A stretch of 6,067 nucleotides of DNA. It comes from Nocardioidaceae bacterium. Lineage in GTDB: Bacteria; Actinomycetota; Actinomycetes; Propionibacteriales; Nocardioidaceae. The notes beneath the pieces are model-generated. The model saw only the letters and a program-made list of their open reading frames with translations. It did not search any database and was not told the origin of the DNA. A program made the position numbers and the translations under genes. The stretch spans positions 1 through 6,067 of the forward strand of contig JAGQUE010000123.1 in assembly GCA_020438665.1 (NCBI GenBank), in the 5' to 3' direction. How positions within the stretch are numbered: the stretch's first letter is position 1; each line of letters starts with the position of its first letter. Below are positions 6,008-6,067 of the stretch, piece by piece.

Positions 6008-6067
6008 CTACTTCTTGCCGAACGCGGCCCGAGCGGCCTCGAGGCGGGCGATCGGGACGCGGAACGG
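6008..6067 (-). CDS. C-terminal tail of an unidentified minus-strand gene
   Basis: On the minus strand the frame is open from the window edge to TAG (6010-6008), giving the last 19 residues PFRVPIARLEAARAAFGKK. Almost every codon ends in G or C, as in the other genes here, which supports real coding. The tail is a short basic helix; I do not recognise the family. Its orientation and 62-base distance make it a possible upstream partner of the xylulokinase gene, for example a sugar-use gene, but nothing in the visible residues shows this. Confidence 0.5.
   Translation of the reverse strand, partial: PFRVPIARLEAARAAFGKK

Overview
The window is about 6.1 kb of very GC-rich DNA with dense coding, strong G/C bias at third codon positions, GTG starts and short gaps. 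This points to a high-GC actinobacterium. The MeaB-like C-terminus and the YbbN-like N-terminus resemble Streptomyces/Nocardioides-type proteins as I remember them, and a Propionibacteriales (Nocardioides-like) host is my best guess, not something the sequence proves.

Layout, left to right. (1) At 2-475 (+) is the 3' end of a gene whose last ~85 codons look like the C-terminus of MeaB, the GTPase chaperone of methylmalonyl-CoA mutase. The residues before that do not show the expected GTPase motif. (2) A ~106-base gap carries a perfect 14-bp palindrome, followed by a tight two-gene membrane unit (+): a 55-residue hydrophobic protein and a 186-residue bacterial PH-domain (DUF304-like) membrane protein. 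(3) Convergent to that unit is a short-chain dehydrogenase/reductase (-) whose catalytic Tyr/Lys positions are replaced. (4) Across a 214-base divergent gap is a CoA-transferase / acetyl-CoA hydrolase family protein (+). (5) After a ~100-base gap with a likely leaderless promoter comes a YbbN/CnoX-like thioredoxin-fold plus TPR protein (+), which contains no cysteine at all. (6) Convergent to it is a xylulokinase-type FGGY sugar kinase (-). (7) The last 60 bases hold the C-terminal tail of another minus-strand gene.

Most of this looks like an ordinary chromosomal region of central acyl-CoA and sugar metabolism and housekeeping. MeaB-like and CoA-transferase genes both suit short-chain acyl-CoA metabolism, and the xylulokinase suits pentose use. 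I see no mobile element, CRISPR array, RNA gene or obvious defence system. The points worth a second look are two proteins that keep a well-known fold but have lost its signature catalytic residues (the SDR and the thioredoxin-fold protein), the unusual upstream part of the MeaB-like fragment, and the palindrome ahead of the membrane gene pair.
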